DNA of 64,000 nt. It comes from Styela clava (taxonomy: Eukaryota; Chordata; Ascidiacea; Stolidobranchia; Styelidae). Of the stretch, positions 49,801 through 60,806 are shown piece after piece. Where the stretch lies: the NCBI RefSeq assembly GCF_964204865.1, contig NC_135255.1:5857135-5921134 (forward strand). Reading direction: 5' to 3'. The translations under genes and the position numbers were made by a program. A model generated the notes under the pieces. The model made no database searches and was not told the origin of the DNA. It was given only the letters and a program-made list of their open reading frames with translations. The stretch's first letter is position 1, and the number at the start of each line of letters is the position of its first letter.

Positions 49801-52061
49801 GGTAATCTTCCAACTAGAAAATAATCTCCGTTCGAGAGGTCTATTTTATCAATGATAGAACCCATTTTCAGCACCTGTAAAAATATTTATCAATGTGTGT
49901 CATTTAACAGTTAGCACAGAAACAGGAAAAAATAAGATTGAAATTCTGGTTCAAAATACACTTGTGTTGAAACTAATATAACCAACGCATAATACCCATA
50001 TCATCATGGTTTCTAACTAGTGTGCATGTCATTTTCTAGTTAGGGCCACTTGTAGAATATGAACTTCTTTTATTCATTGATGAAGAAATCATCAAAAGGA
50101 TATAATGACAATAAAAAGTTAGTGACCACTATCCTATTCCATCGTGGAAGTTTTCAAAAATTTTTTGAGTACGCTAATTAGAATTTAAACACCAATAACA
50201 AAGAATGAAATATTTCGTAATTTTTACATCGGGTCATAATCACGCTTTAACAGGGGGTAAATTACGGCCTACCGAAGTGTTTCATCCGGCCCACTTGTGT
50301 CTGCTGAAATTATGACTATAGTTTTTATGGATATAAATTTCCATTGAAAATATCGTAAAAATAACGTCACAATGACCCCGATTATTACTTTGTGCTGATT
50401 AATATCATATAAACGTTAGTGAATAAAAGTGAATAAACTGTTTTTATTCATAGTTTTGAGCCTCCGGCCCAGTAAACAAGTCTAGTATCTGTAACTGGCC
50501 CATTCAGAAAAGCAATTGCCCACCTCTGCGCTATAACAATTTATATAGGACAATATTTTGGACTGCCTAAATAATAAATATACCATTTTAGAAATGACAT
50601 TTCAAAAGTTACTAATTATAATCAAACTCAATTTGTTGCAAATACACATCAGCTTATTTGAACAGTATCCAAATCAATTACCTCAAGTGAATATTTTCTT
50701 TCTTCAGGTTCTGAGCCCCAATCTGGTGATTCATATGATAATTTTGCAGGAGGTGGTTTAGGTTTAGGAGTTGTATTTTGAGATGATGACTTTTTACTTG
50801 ATTCATCTGATGCAGGTTCTGCATTCCTTTCCTCTTTTTCTAGAAACATTTTACAAAAGACCTCGTAAATTTCACTGATTTTTAACAATATGACCTTCAT
50901 AATTAAGCCATACAGTCCGTCTGATTAATTTACAAATTCAATATGAAATTTTTAATGACAGATATAAATGTATTGCTGAAATATTCATAGGTAAACAACA
51001 GGTAGTAATGAGCATTGTATCATTTACATACAATTATTTGGAATGTCTTCACTGAAAGAGATTTATTTACATTTTATAATTCTGTCTTGCATTTTAACAA
51101 TTTGAATAAGGTTATTTAATATCTTTAATATGCAGATGTATTAAGTGACAGTTCCCCCTTGTTAGCAGCTAGTTTAGGTACTGATAGAAAAGTTCATACT
51201 TAAATTTGGATTTGGTTAGGTCAAGGTTTTATCAAAGTTGATATATATACATGATTTTCAGTGCTCTTGAAGTATGTAAACCAAGATAGCAGACACCGGA
51301 ACGTAGTATGTGTACCAGGTTAGGGTTAGGCCATAATTTCAGGTACAAATACTATGTGAGTCACTTGGCTAGTTTCCGAAATCGTAATAAAACGAAAATA
51401 CGACAAAAAATTGAAATAAAATTATGGTCTAACCCTAACCTGGTACACATACTACGTTCCGGTGTCCGCCCTCTTGGTTCACATACTTCGGGAGTTCCTG
51501 ATTTTCTTTGGAAACCTATCATTGAGGGGAGTACTTGCAGCTGACAAATACAATGGTGAAAGATGAATACAAATTCTTTCCACAAAGAAGGCTAACGTAT
51601 ATAAAACCTTAAAACCTTCTTATTTTTAAATCCACATAGGTAAGAAACAAGCATTGTATTTCCAATAAACAAATTACTAATCCATTACCTGTCTTTGGCC
51701 TTGCAGATCTTTCCATTGTAATAAAAGCTGCAGCTTTAGGAGCTTTATAAATATCTGCTGGAACAGCAAACTTGGACCGAAAAGCCATAGTAACTGGTGA
51801 TCTTTTCGAACTTGTATCATCCTTTTTTACAGTTTTAGCAACAGGTGGCAGAATCATTGGCATGAGGAATCCATCATCATTTGTTTTCTGATTTGAATCC
51901 GTGGCAGAATCAGTAACATGTTGGCTCTGAATTGGAAGTTCTGTCGAATCTTTTTTATTTTCATCAATATGTTTTGAATCAAGATTAGCACCTGAATCAA
52001 TTTGATTCTGAATTCCATCGTTTTCAGTGATTACATTTTCTTTAGTCTCTGTTTCATCCAT
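37870..52061 (-). CDS. SLC4A1AP: Kanadaptin (FHA plus dsRBD-like protein), 16 exons
   Basis: Exons, 5' to 3': 52061-51689, 50839-50682, 49874-49762, 48774-48561, 46900-46836, 46217-46087, 45651-45490, 43854-43657, 42267-42098, 41449-41380, 40698-40509, 40095-40032, 39284-38843, 38519-38443, 38205-38139, 37919-37870. They join in phase to 847 aa (human about 796). Seen: an N-terminal Ser/Pro-rich part with YESPDWGSEPEERKYSLE; an FHA domain at about 178-286 with the GR, HPSISRYHS and DLGSTHGTMIN motifs; an acidic MLGEDSSSDEDDE stretch; a dsRNA-binding-like domain at about 406-472 (GKKKDAIRQCALEACRTLE); KKWEEDDFYDSDEDEY; coiled segments; and the conserved tail YSAWLPPEGQTGDGKTSLNE…GY. In mammals it is a mainly nuclear protein first described as an adaptor of kidney anion exchanger 1. 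The FHA domain should bind phosphothreonine, since its key residues are kept. The start is the first ATG of the open frame. Introns hold many mobile elements. Confidence 0.95.
39388..39653 (-). mobile_element. Diverged SINE copy, reverse orientation
   Basis: In reverse orientation it keeps the order of the SINE at 27993: aggatagaat tail, ggttaccagtccatgtc and tatgggatt body, and a head ending near acgcttagcacgatgcacaa. Intronic in kanadaptin. Confidence 0.65.
41845..42056. mobile_element. CTCC-type MITE, long copy
   Basis: About 210 bp. Ends are ggtactccggtagtatgtg and ggtacacacatttcttgag. The interior includes ggggactgtctgtgttagcc and ctttacacaacttgatgtaa, shared with 43998-44206 and, inverted, with 45151-45360. 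Intronic in kanadaptin. Confidence 0.85.
42532..43054 (-). mobile_element. SINE copy split by a 248-bp insertion
   Basis: In reverse orientation, the SINE tail and body lie at 42532-42667 and its head at 42916-43054 (ttcagatgcatggact…gcgatggcgagcgta). The blocks are contiguous in the copy at 27993, so 42668-42915 is foreign to it. The 6-bp word atttgt flanks the insert on both sides. Confidence 0.75.
42668..42915. mobile_element. Unclassified 248-bp insert within a SINE
   Basis: Bounded by atttgt at 42662-42667 and 42916-42921. It has no clear inverted termini and no ORF; its class is unknown. Confidence 0.5.
43998..44206. mobile_element. CTCC-type MITE, long copy
   Basis: Begins gtactcccagtagtgtgtgg and ends ggtacacatacttctggagt. 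The interior aligns with 41845-42056 along its whole length. Intronic in kanadaptin. Confidence 0.85.
44468..44937. mobile_element. hAT MITE with exact 8-bp target duplication
   Basis: 470 bp. Ends are CAGGGTGGCCCAAACC and …CCTTGGACCACCCTG. Flanked by ttgtagat at 44460-44467 and 44938-44945. Subterminal ggcccgcgggcca and gtggcccgcgg blocks. No transposase. Intronic in kanadaptin. Confidence 0.92.
45151..45360. mobile_element. CTCC-type MITE, long copy, inverted
   Basis: Starts cgctccagaagtgtgtgtg and ends ggtacacataccacaggagt. The body is the reverse complement of the copies at 41845 and 43998. Intronic in kanadaptin. Confidence 0.85.
45870..46035. repeat. Probable DNA-transposon remnant
   Basis: Contains repeated ccgac words and two inverted-like phrases, catataagccgacctcc and ctcggcttatatgcgagg. 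This resembles the ends of small animal DNA elements. It overlaps an intron of kanadaptin and has no ORF. Confidence 0.35.
50251..50528. mobile_element. 278-bp hAT MITE
   Basis: Ends are cagggggtaaattacggcc and gcaattgcccacctctg. Flanks cgctttaa (50243-50250) and cgctataa (50529-50536) form an 8-bp duplication with one change. Subterminal ccggccca blocks at both ends. Intronic in kanadaptin. Confidence 0.85.
51261..51495. mobile_element. CTCC-type MITE, foldback copy
   Basis: The arms around accggaacgtagtatgtgta and its complement near 51455-51473 pair for roughly 45 bp each, including gtaccaggttagggttaggc. The outer ends are cttgaagtatgtaaacc and ggttcacatacttcggga. Intronic in kanadaptin. 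Confidence 0.8.
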
Positions 52062-53486
52062 TATAAAATTCTTATTGATGATCTTCCAGGGCCAGGGAGA
52101 ATTTATCTATACTGTGAAAAAGCAGACACAGGAAGGAGCATATTCTGGACACAGTTCTATTTAATTTGTAGATACATATTATGACACAGTAAAACAGCCT
52201 GAAATTTTCCTTCAATACAAAAGCAAAATATTATTAATGGAATTCTATAGTCACATATAACATGCCAAATTGTACAAATCATCAATAGTCCTATGTCCTT
52301 GGACAGCTAAAAACATAAGAATGTAAAATTTTCAATGACCAAACAAGATATTACACTGTTGAAATATTATATTCTACCCAAAATTTCAATGATATCATAT
52401 TCTTGGATTCATTATGCTTACTTCAAACCAGTGGTTTTCAAACAGTGGGGTAGGCCCCACAAGGGGAGCAAAGACAATTTTTCGAGGGGACGTGAGGCTA
52501 ATTAAAATTTAAAATATTAGTTAGATTTGATGCCTGCCTTATTTTGCATATTTACATTTCTTTATTTTGGATATTTACATTCCATCCACGTACTTTCAAT
52601 GTGTTTTTTGAATGAATAATATTGAGCATTTGGCAAATATTGACAGCATACTGTGGCCGTCTAAGGAAGATCAAAATGTTCAGAATCTCCATGTAATACA
52701 TACACTCCAAATAGTAATATGAATCAGGGCAAGGTACCTGATATCATAAAATTCAGATTATTAAGATTCACCTAATGAATTCAGTGAATTAAACAAATCT
52801 AGGCACAATGGAACAAGTAATATTGGTCAGCACTATGAAAGCATAACACATAATATTTTTACAAGGCATTGGTTATCAAATTGATGAAGATAAATTGACA
52901 AATATGATTGTTTAACTAGTTTACAAGAAATAACCATTAGCAACTAAACTCTGTAAATATAGTCAGACAAAATATAATCAGCATACTAAACAAGCATACC
53001 TTGGTCATAGAGTGTGGAATTAGTCTTTTCTAGCATATGCAGTTTATGTGTTGCCATGACATAGAAAAAGTGTTACCCAAATTTGATTTCATCACTAATA
53101 TTCAAATAGAGTTGTTTCTAAATTCGAACAGTGGAGTATTGTTTCAAGTCAAAATTTTGTGCACTGGCTGAAAAATTATGATTTATAGTAAGCAGCAAGA
53201 TACAAAAATAAGTCTAATATTACTAGCCCCTGTCAAATACGGTAATTGAATATTGCCCTACAGACAGTTTGAAGAACTACAACAATATAAGAACTGCAGA
53301 GCACAGACCAGTATAATACCCAAAGTGTCACATTGCATCCTGATTGTAAACTGTGAAAAAACCATCAAATATGCACCATATGGTTCATCGTATACATACT
53401 GTACTGATAAAATCCAGCACAATTGTTTTGTTCACACTCATCATATCGAGAAAATTGCGGACAATTTTTATCTTTACGATATTATT
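52062..53486. other. Region between kanadaptin and PRPF40A
   Basis: Contains the kanadaptin promoter and the downstream side of PRPF40A. A hAT-like end (cagtggttttcaaacagtgg…aggccccacaagggg) lies at 52440-52500 without a partner. The rest is AT-rich with no gene I can support. Confidence 0.5.
52440..52500 (+). mobile_element. Isolated hAT-type terminus
   Basis: The sequence cagtggttttcaaacagtgg followed by gggtaggccccacaagg is a common form of hAT-element end. The opposite end is not seen within 1 kb. Confidence 0.55.
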
Positions 53487-53491
53487 TTATT
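53486..53491 (-). terminator. Poly(A) signal overlapping the PRPF40A stop codon
   Basis: Minus-strand AATAAA overlaps the TAA stop. If used, the 3' UTR would be only some tens of bases long. Confidence 0.4.
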
Positions 53492-56237
53492 CATCTAGGT
53501 TTTTATCCTTCTTTTTCTTTTTTTCTTTACTCTTTTTAGGTTTCTTTTCTTCCTCATCTGAAGATTTATGATGCCGTTTCTTACTCTTCTTTTTTCGTTT
53601 CTTTGCTTTCTTTTCACTTTCAGAAAAACTAGATTCAGGGGTAGGTGATCGATTTCTTTTCTTTTTCTTGGCATGATATCGTTCTTTTTCTTCATCTGAT
53701 TCAGATTCGCTGGAAGAAGATGTCTTCTTTTCTCTGTGTTTTCGTTTTTTCTTCTTTTTCTCTTTTTCTTTCGCTTCTCGTTCCGCTTTTTCCTGTGCGA
53801 CTTTTGCTTCTTCTTGCAAGACTTGAATGTGTTCTTGAAAGAGACGGATTCGATCTGCTTCCACTGTTATTGCTTTGAAAGCGTCTTCATTCTCGAGTCT
53901 CTGACGACATTCCTCCCATGTCGTTTCTATGTCGATCGCTGGAGCAGTAATTTTGAGCATATTACGGAAGGCAGATTCCCTTCGTTTCTGTCGTCGAAGT
54001 TCCTCTTTGATTCTTTCTTTTTCTCTCGATTCTGCCTTTTCTATTAAACTATTAAATGATAGTTTGATGTTTCCAGCATCAAGAGTAGCTGCTCTTTTAT
54101 CTTCAGTCACAACTTTAGCGAATGCATCAAAAGTCGTTTTCAAACCAACCTCAAATCCTTTTTCTTTCAAAATATCGCGTATAATTTTCTTTTCATCATG
54201 AAAACGAGATTTGAGGTCTTCCACATAAAATTTGAACAAATCCAGAGGTGTAGAGCCAGGCTGCCCAATTATATGATTAAATTCTGTGGCCGCAGATAGG
54301 GTTGGATAAAGTTCCATCCATGTTGACATAGAATGAAGTTTTCCATCATCATGGAAACTATCGAGAAGTTTGGTAAAAGCTTCTCTGCTTTTCCTGTATG
54401 CCCGTCGTTCCAATGTCCTTCTTCTCTCAAGTTCTTCCTCTAATTCTTTTTCTTGATCTTTAATGACTTCTTCAAAGCAAATCAAAGCGTCTTCTTTATC
54501 CATATTCTGGAGTTCTTCATCTTCCGCAAAAGCAGCATTATCCATTAACATTTGTTGGCACTGAGACCATGTTGTTCTTGCGGAGAGTTTATCAAGACTG
54601 TTCAAGATCTTGCGAAGCTGTTTCATATTTCTTCTACGTAATTCCTTTGATTCTTCCTTTTCTTTTTTGGAAAGAAAAAATATCACATCTTCATAAATAT
54701 CTTTGCGATCACGGTCTTCAACACTTTTCCATATAGGTATATCGGCAAACATTTTATCAGCAGTACGATAACGTATTAGACTTGTCATTTTTTCACTCGT
54801 TTCCAAAAACTTTTGTAGTTTTTCTTTATTATCTTTAATTCTTTGCCTTTCCTCTTCTTTTTCTTCTTTTCCCCTCTGTGTTTTAAATTCATTGAAAGCT
54901 TGCTTTTTTTCACTTAATTTTTTCAATGCAGTGTAGCGCGGATCATTAACAATTAATTTCATAGCCTGTTCCCATGAAGAAGTTGAGAGTACACCTTTCT
55001 CTTTCAGACAATCTTTGAAGGCTTGTTTCGCTTCATCTTTCGTTGTGTATTCTTTTTTCTCCTCTTTTTTCGTTTTTTTCTTACCCCCTTCTTTTTCAGT
55101 GGCTTCTTCATCATCGTTGTCAGAATCTTTTTCCTTCTCCTCTTTCTTCGATTCAGAATCATCTTCATCAGATTCAGATTTGGGTTTTTCTTTTTTCTCT
55201 TTCTTTTCTTTTCTTGCCTTTTTCGCTTGTGCTTTCTGTTGCTGAGCCATCATCATCATTTGCTGTTGCATCATCATTTGTTGCTGCATCATCATCTGCA
55301 TTTGCATTGGATCCATCATCGGTCCACCGCCCATCATTGGGCCGCCCATTGGTGGTCCAGGTCCCATTTGGCCCATTGGGCCAGCAGGTTCACTCGGCAT
55401 GCCTTCACCATCTTTAGGGCTGACACCATCTTTCGATTCACCACTATCTTCATTCTTTGGTTTCAGCTTTCCTTCTTCTTCATCCTTTCTCCTCTTCTCA
55501 CGTTCTTCCTCCTCCAGTTTTTCTATTTTTTCTTTCATTTCCTGGAGTTCTTTAGGAATTGACCACACACTGGTTTTTGTTTCAGAGTTATAATAATACG
55601 GCTTCCCAGAATCTGATTTGTATTCTTTCCAAGGGCAACTAGCAAGCAGTTGTTCTGTAGAAGATTTTAATTCATCAGGTTTCTCCCATTTAGATTGCTT
55701 TGTCACAGAATTATAGAAATACGTGCGACCATCCGGTGCTTTGTGTTCTGTCCAATCAGTTTTTGTTCCATCACTGGTCAGCAAAGGTTGGCCTTTGGCA
55801 CCACCACTACCAGGACCTCCCATAGGATTTCCTCCACCTCCCATCATGCCCATTGGAGGTGGCATCATTCCAGGTGGAGGCATACCGGGTGGGGGCATCA
55901 TTCCAGGAGGTGGACCACCCAGTCCTGGTGGTGGTCCACCCATTCCCATCCCCATTCCAGGTCCCATAGGTCCTCCCATCGGACCACGCATTGGTCCTCC
56001 CATAGGTCCAGGTGGACCCCAACCCATTGGTGGACCATTCATTCCAGGTCCTGGACCACCTTGCATTCCAGGTCCTGGACCAAACCCTGGGCCCAGCATG
56101 GGGCCAGGAGGGCCATTGAAATTTCCAGGCCCCATTCGAGGTCCATGTCCATCAGGACCACCCATTTGTCCATTAGGTCCAGGTCCCATATGACGTGGGC
56201 CTGGTCCCCTGGGTCCTCCAGGACCAGGTCCTGGCAT
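53487..56237 (-). CDS. PRPF40A: Pre-mRNA-processing factor 40 homologue, intronless CDS
   Basis: A 916-residue product from the ATG at 56237. PRPF40 is a U1 snRNP-associated factor that helps join the 5' splice site to the branch-point complex. Seen in order: a Gly/Pro/Met-rich N terminus (about 1-155); WW domains at about 161-190 ([15 protein letters not shown]…WEKP) and 202-232 ([15 protein letters not shown]…WSIP); an acidic/basic linker with a Met/Gln run; six FF domains at about 396-815, starting [14 protein letters not shown] and ending with [10 protein letters not shown]…[10 protein letters not shown]; and a Lys/Ser/Glu-rich tail with [15 protein letters not shown] and FF order match PRPF40A/B; the tail and WW spacing suit PRPF40A. 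The open frame extends 19 codons upstream, but a strong acceptor (caatcatttcag) precedes the ATG by 5 nt, so the upstream codons are probably intron or trans-spliced outron. The whole CDS is one exon, unlike its neighbours. Confidence 0.96.
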   Translation of the reverse strand: MPGPGPGGPRGPGPRHMGPGPNGQMGGPDGHGPRMGPGNFNGPPGPMLGPGFGPGPGMQGGPGPGMNGPPMGWGPPGPMGGPMRGPMGGPMGPGMGMGMGGPPPGLGGPPPGMMPPPGMPPPGMMPPPMGMMGGGGNPMGGPGSGGAKGQPLLTSDGTKTDWTEHKAPDGRTYFYNSVTKQSKWEKPDELKSSTEQLLASCPWKEYKSDSGKPYYYNSETKTSVWSIPKELQEMKEKIEKLEEEEREKRRKDEEEGKLKPKNEDSGESKDGVSPKDGEGMPSEPAGPMGQMGPGPPMGGPMMGGGPMMDPMQMQMMMQQQMMMQQQMMMMAQQQKAQAKKARKEKKEKKEKPKSESDEDDSESKKEEKEKDSDNDDEEATEKEGGKKKTKKEEKKEYTTKDEAKQAFKDCLKEKGVLSTSSWEQAMKLIVNDPRYTALKKLSEKKQAFNEFKTQRGKEEKEEERQRIKDNKEKLQKFLETSEKMTSLIRYRTADKMFADIPIWKSVEDRDRKDIYEDVIFFLSKKEKEESKELRRRNMKQLRKILNSLDKLSARTTWSQCQQMLMDNAAFAEDEELQNMDKEDALICFEEVIKDQEKELEEELERRRTLERRAYRKSREAFTKLLDSFHDDGKLHSMSTWMELYPTLSAATEFNHIIGQPGSTPLDLFKFYVEDLKSRFHDEKKIIRDILKEKGFEVGLKTTFDAFAKVVTEDKRAATLDAGNIKLSFNSLIEKAESREKERIKEELRRQKRRESAFRNMLKITAPAIDIETTWEECRQRLENEDAFKAITVEADRIRLFQEHIQVLQEEAKVAQEKAEREAKEKEKKKKKRKHREKKTSSSSESESDEEKERYHAKKKKRNRSPTPESSFSESEKKAKKRKKKSKKRHHKSSDEEEKKPKKSKEKKKKKDKNLDE

Positions 56238-56256
56238 CTTTTCTGAAATGATTGAT
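56238..56256 (-). promoter_or_regulatory. 3' splice acceptor just before the PRPF40A start codon
   Basis: On the minus strand, tcaatcatttcag is followed by AAAAGATG. It is either the end of a 5' UTR intron or a spliced-leader trans-splice site, as occurs in tunicates. No matching donor exon was identified. Confidence 0.55.
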
Positions 56257-56409
56257 GATATGGAATAGGATCTCTCTGAATCGTATCGTATCAAAAATAA
56301 TTTCTTTTACATTATACATATTAATTTATTCATTATAGAGTATAATTAGCATTTCATGGAAAAACAAAACAACAAAAGGTTACAAATAGAGAATGAAAAT
56401 TTATAAATA

Positions 56410-56900
56410 CAAAAAAAGGAATCAAAAACTAATTATAATCAGGTAGTTTACCACACATTCTAAGTCCACAAATCGCCGTTGTATTTTGTAAATACGAGAA
56501 TAGGAATCAAAAATTAATATTAATCGCGAGTTTGCCACAAAATTTATGCCCACAGATTGCCGAGATATTGTGCCCGAACATAATTAATTTTTGATTCTTA
56601 TTTTCGGACTCACAGAAAAAATGTCACAAATCAAAAAAATAATATATACTTTATCCCGCTTTTTGGAAAATAATTTGGTTAATGGTTGCCATTGGTTTGT
56701 ATTTAAAAGTATGAACTTTTTACTAGGATGACTTTGTGCTTCTCAAAATATTCGAATCCATGACCGATACCACTATTTAAAATGCCTTACCATGTTAATT
56801 TAATTCTATTAACATAACTCAAATGTTGGTAAGTCGGGCAGCTTACCACACATTTTGTGTCCACAAATCCTCGTAGTATGTTAAGAGTATTAATACTTTT
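56410..56900. repeat. Three degenerate copies of a roughly 65-bp motif
   Basis: The phrases taccacacattctaagtcca, gccacaaaatttatgccca and taccacacattttgtgtcca are each followed by an aaatc/gattgcc-like segment. The first two copies are about 95 bp apart and the third is further off. Confidence 0.5.
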
Positions 56901-58077
56901 ATTATTAGAGAATTTTTTGTTCTCTTGCATTGACTTGATGGCATAGGAAGCCGTAACGATGCGCCACCCGCCTTGCTTCGTGATTGAGTCAGACATATCT
57001 AGAGAAACATATCTAGATATCGATGATTGAAATAAATGAACGAGAGCAATGCTCAAATATAAGAAAACAAATAACAAACAAAACGAAATATATTATCCAC
57101 AATTTTCCCAAAATCATATTCTGAACGAAGCCTAACCTATTGAATACCGAGCTGTCCTAGATTCAGAGCTTTCCCAGGTCCTGTAACAACGACTATGATA
57201 CTTGTGTTTAGTCTCACCGTGAATCAATTGATTCTGTGATTCGAGTCACAATTCGCTAAGCACTAGATTCGCTGGATACCATGGCGTAAATGCCACCGCA
57301 CGCAATTTTGTTGACATCACGTCAAAAATCGAAGTGGACAACAAATCCCATTAAGCCCAAAAAATGTTCGAAATACATGAAAGTAATAGCATTTTAGCCA
57401 CAATCACAATCTTTAACCACCGGAAGTTTCAAAGCAATTGGTCCAGTAGTTCAGTAGTTGAAGTGAAAACATTTTTTTTCACAACAACAAAACCGGTAAC
57501 ACAGTAACATGAAGAATAAAATTATTATAAATACCAACAACAACAGCAAATAATACAGTAATAACAAAACTATCTTCAGTCCAATTCGCAAGTGCAGTTT
57601 TAAGTATCCTGTGGCATCTGCAGCTGCCGCAAAACCATGGCGGTATTTCCATACCATGGTCGCTACGGCCAAACTCATGGCAACTGACTTTTTAGCTGCC
57701 ACAAACCAATGTCGAGCTGAATTTTGCTGCCGTAACCGCGGCAGGTGGGCCGTAAAGACAGGGCTGTCTATTATGGTGACAAATATTGGGTAAGTTGGAA
57801 CGTTTTTCTTATGGATACAGTTTTGATTGATTTGGGGTTAGGGTTTAAGTAGATATAATTCCACATGATCAATTAAAATCTGGCACATTAATTTGTGAAT
57901 ATACCGTTAATACTGATTACTGAATAGCGCTATAAAACCATGGCAAGAGCTGCCGCAGTTCGTTCGTGGCAGGAGCTGCCATGAAGTGGTAAGAACTGCG
58001 CCTCCCAATTCGTGTCCAATAATAGGCCTAGCATATTTTTTATATTTTATATAGACACAATACTGCAATAGTACATA

Positions 58078-58766
58078 AATATTTGGGGTCTAGTATAGTT
58101 TAGTACCACAAGTACTTCCGGTGGGCGTAGCACAACGAATTTCGCATATGCTATTCCTAACCCCCACCTGATTATGCCATCCAAAAATTACGTCACTACG
58201 ACGTCACCACACGTCATAGGGATTGCCAGAGTATAATTACGATCGCCCGAAATGACATCTGCGCCGCTGATAACGAACTTGCTAAAGCCGGCGATCTCTT
58301 CCCTATAGTGATCATTGTGACGAGAAAACAAGAGAAATTGCTTGCTCGATTTCGGGTGATCGTCTGCGCGTTTTGGACGACCATCCGCATACTTCGGTGG
58401 GCCTTATTACGCCACTGTCTCACATTTTAATTTGAATTTATAAGATATTGCCCGATGTCACATCGTGTTTTTGTTTTATTCTGTTTTTAGGGGACGGGCA
58501 CGTACTTGTACGTATTTAACTTTTTTATTAAGTTATGCCTGTCCTCCAGATCCTCTGTATTTTGTTTGTCCCTTTGTTGTTGTTTTGTTTGTATCAGAGT
58601 GACCGAATAAAATTAATTGATTAACTGTGACGTCGAAATGACGTAATTTTTCAGTGACGTAATCAGGTGAGGGTTAGGATTGACATATGCAAAAATTGTT
58701 GAGCCAGGTCAACTAGAAGTACATGTGGTACTAAACTAGGCTACGGTATACCAGACCCAATATTTG
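58078..58766. mobile_element. Inverted-repeat DNA element, about 690 bp
   Basis: Roughly 95-bp imperfect terminal inverted repeats: atttggggtctagtatagtt … taacccccacctgatta on the left, and their complement (gtaatcaggtgagggttagg … ccagacccaatattt) on the right. The interior has no transposase; its 69-codon frame is unconvincing. Superfamily unknown. Confidence 0.7.
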
Positions 58767-60806
58767 TGCACTTAAAAACGAGCCTATGATAATTTTCACT
58801 TCTTCACATGGATCTGTGGATTGACAGTACCGGTACCGTACTGTACTGCGGCTAGGATAATTCCTGAATTCTGTGATCGGGTTATACAGTAATACAGGTA
58901 CCGGTACCCATAATACACATATCTGATGATACAGTGCGGTAGAACAGAAAACGAGCAATCTACTCTTCTCTGCGGGCAGACCGGTAACTCCAAAAACGTC
59001 AAAGCGCACAAGCATGCCATTGGTTATAGTCATAGATTACTTACTGAATGTAGTTCGCTCATGGCCGGTTCGCTACGCATGAGTGATGCGTTACTACGTA
59101 TATAAGTATAAGTAAGTATAAGTTTATTTCGACTCCATAATCAGCAAAACAATAAAATGAATGGTAAAAATAAATAAATAAAAACTGATTATGAAATCAG
59201 GAGAGCGAACAAAACCTTAGATAAGGTTTAAAACGTACAGAATGTATATAAGATGTAAGGTTTTGCCAAGAAGATGTGGTACGTGTTCACTCACCTAAAA
59301 TAATTGAAATATTTCACACACGCTCACACGCACCCACACACACAACCATATAGAAGTTATTAAGTAAAGGGAACATGAAAAATTACATACTGGTAGTTAA
59401 TAAAAAATAAATAAATAAAAATTACTTGCCACACCATATTAATAAATTTATCATGATTGCCACTGCCAAATTGATCAATTTTATGAATGGGAGTGAACAG
59501 TAAAGATAGACTTTTATAAAAAAAAAATTGATTGCCAAGCTGATTATAGATGGAGTCAAATGCCAAAATGCCCAACAAAAGTTGCCAGAATTGGGTGCAT
59601 GAAGAGGTGGGCTAGACTACTTCATTGCCCAAACTAGAGCCTATTATTGCCAAATTATAGTCCAGATTGCAATAAGTATTCAAATCTATCAGTAACCTCA
59701 TAAGTATGAGTAAATATAATTAATTAAGGTAGAAAGACAGGGTATAGGAATATGTTGGTTGCTAAGGTTATAAGTTTTTTTTTTCATTCTTAGATATTGA
59801 CTTCTGCAAGGATAAAGGAATTAGGAATAAAGGAATTAGTATTGTTATTTCACAGGATCATTTCTTCATTTAATGATTGTGACGTAACAGATGTCAATTC
59901 AAGTTTATCGTGGATGAGACATCAGCCCGCGAATTTTGTTGTTGTAGACACCATTTATATTCAATAAACTAGCCATTGTACTGATCATCACAGAACGACC
60001 TGAAAAACAGAAAATAAATCTGCGAGTAGGATATTCGTCATCAGTTTGCTATATTTTGAAGCTTAAGGAAGAGGATTTCCGTTTGAATTTATTTGCATAT
60101 TTGGAAGGTTTTGTTGGTTGAAATAAATGTTAATTTTTGTATTTCGGATTTTTAATTTTTTAATCAGGGACGAGCATTATTTTTTCGCGCCGGAATCGTT
60201 CTTGTGTTATTACACTTGTGTTTTCTCACAAAAAGTCCGCAAAAGCGTTTGCGGCAGACATCAAACACTGTAATCTCAGCTCGAATATTCAGAACGCGAA
60301 AAGGACACCGTTTTATTTTTGGTTCCGACTGCCATCTTACAGGCGAATTTCCGATTGCAACAATCTTAATTTTTTGGATTAGTGAAACATTCTTTATTTT
60401 AAATTGAATGATTATTCGAGTTTTTCTGAAAAATGATGAGTACCCGGGGTTAAATGAAAAAAACTTATTTGCGATTTTTTTAGATCAAATTTTACTTTTC
60501 GCTACACCCAGTTTCCGAAAATACTAAGTTATAACGCAAAACAATGCATTTTGTTACATTTATTTTGCGCTCCCAATAAAATACATATATCTTGAATTTC
60601 GAGTCGCTGATAAATCCGTTCCTATCGCTCAAGCGCGACACACGCCTGGTCGAATGACGGGGGGGTATTTTATTTGACGATAAATTAAAATAGTTGCCAC
60701 ACATGGTATGTACGATGATGACTGGAAATTAAAATTTAGTAACAGAAATGAATTTGCCTCAAGATGTTATTTTATAAGTTTTGCTCGAAGATGCAATCGA
60801 TTTTTG

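Noticed and set aside
52061-56237. Kanadaptin and PRPF40A as a trans-spliced operon
   Set aside because: Same strand, but about 1.4 kb apart with a transposon end between; tunicate-type operons are usually far tighter.
55023-56246. Long plus-strand ORFs (up to 183 codons) rich in Phe/Ser or Pro/Gly/His
   Set aside because: They are antisense shadows of the low-complexity PRPF40A coding sequence.
56238-56294. N-terminal 19-codon extension of PRPF40A
   Set aside because: It crosses a strong splice acceptor and its sequence is unlike the family N terminus, so the ATG at 56237 was preferred.
57600-58010. Cluster of CCATGG and gctgccg words near 57.6-58.0 kb
   Set aside because: Looked like a coding or CpG-rich first exon, but no sustained frame, splice sites or homology could be seen.
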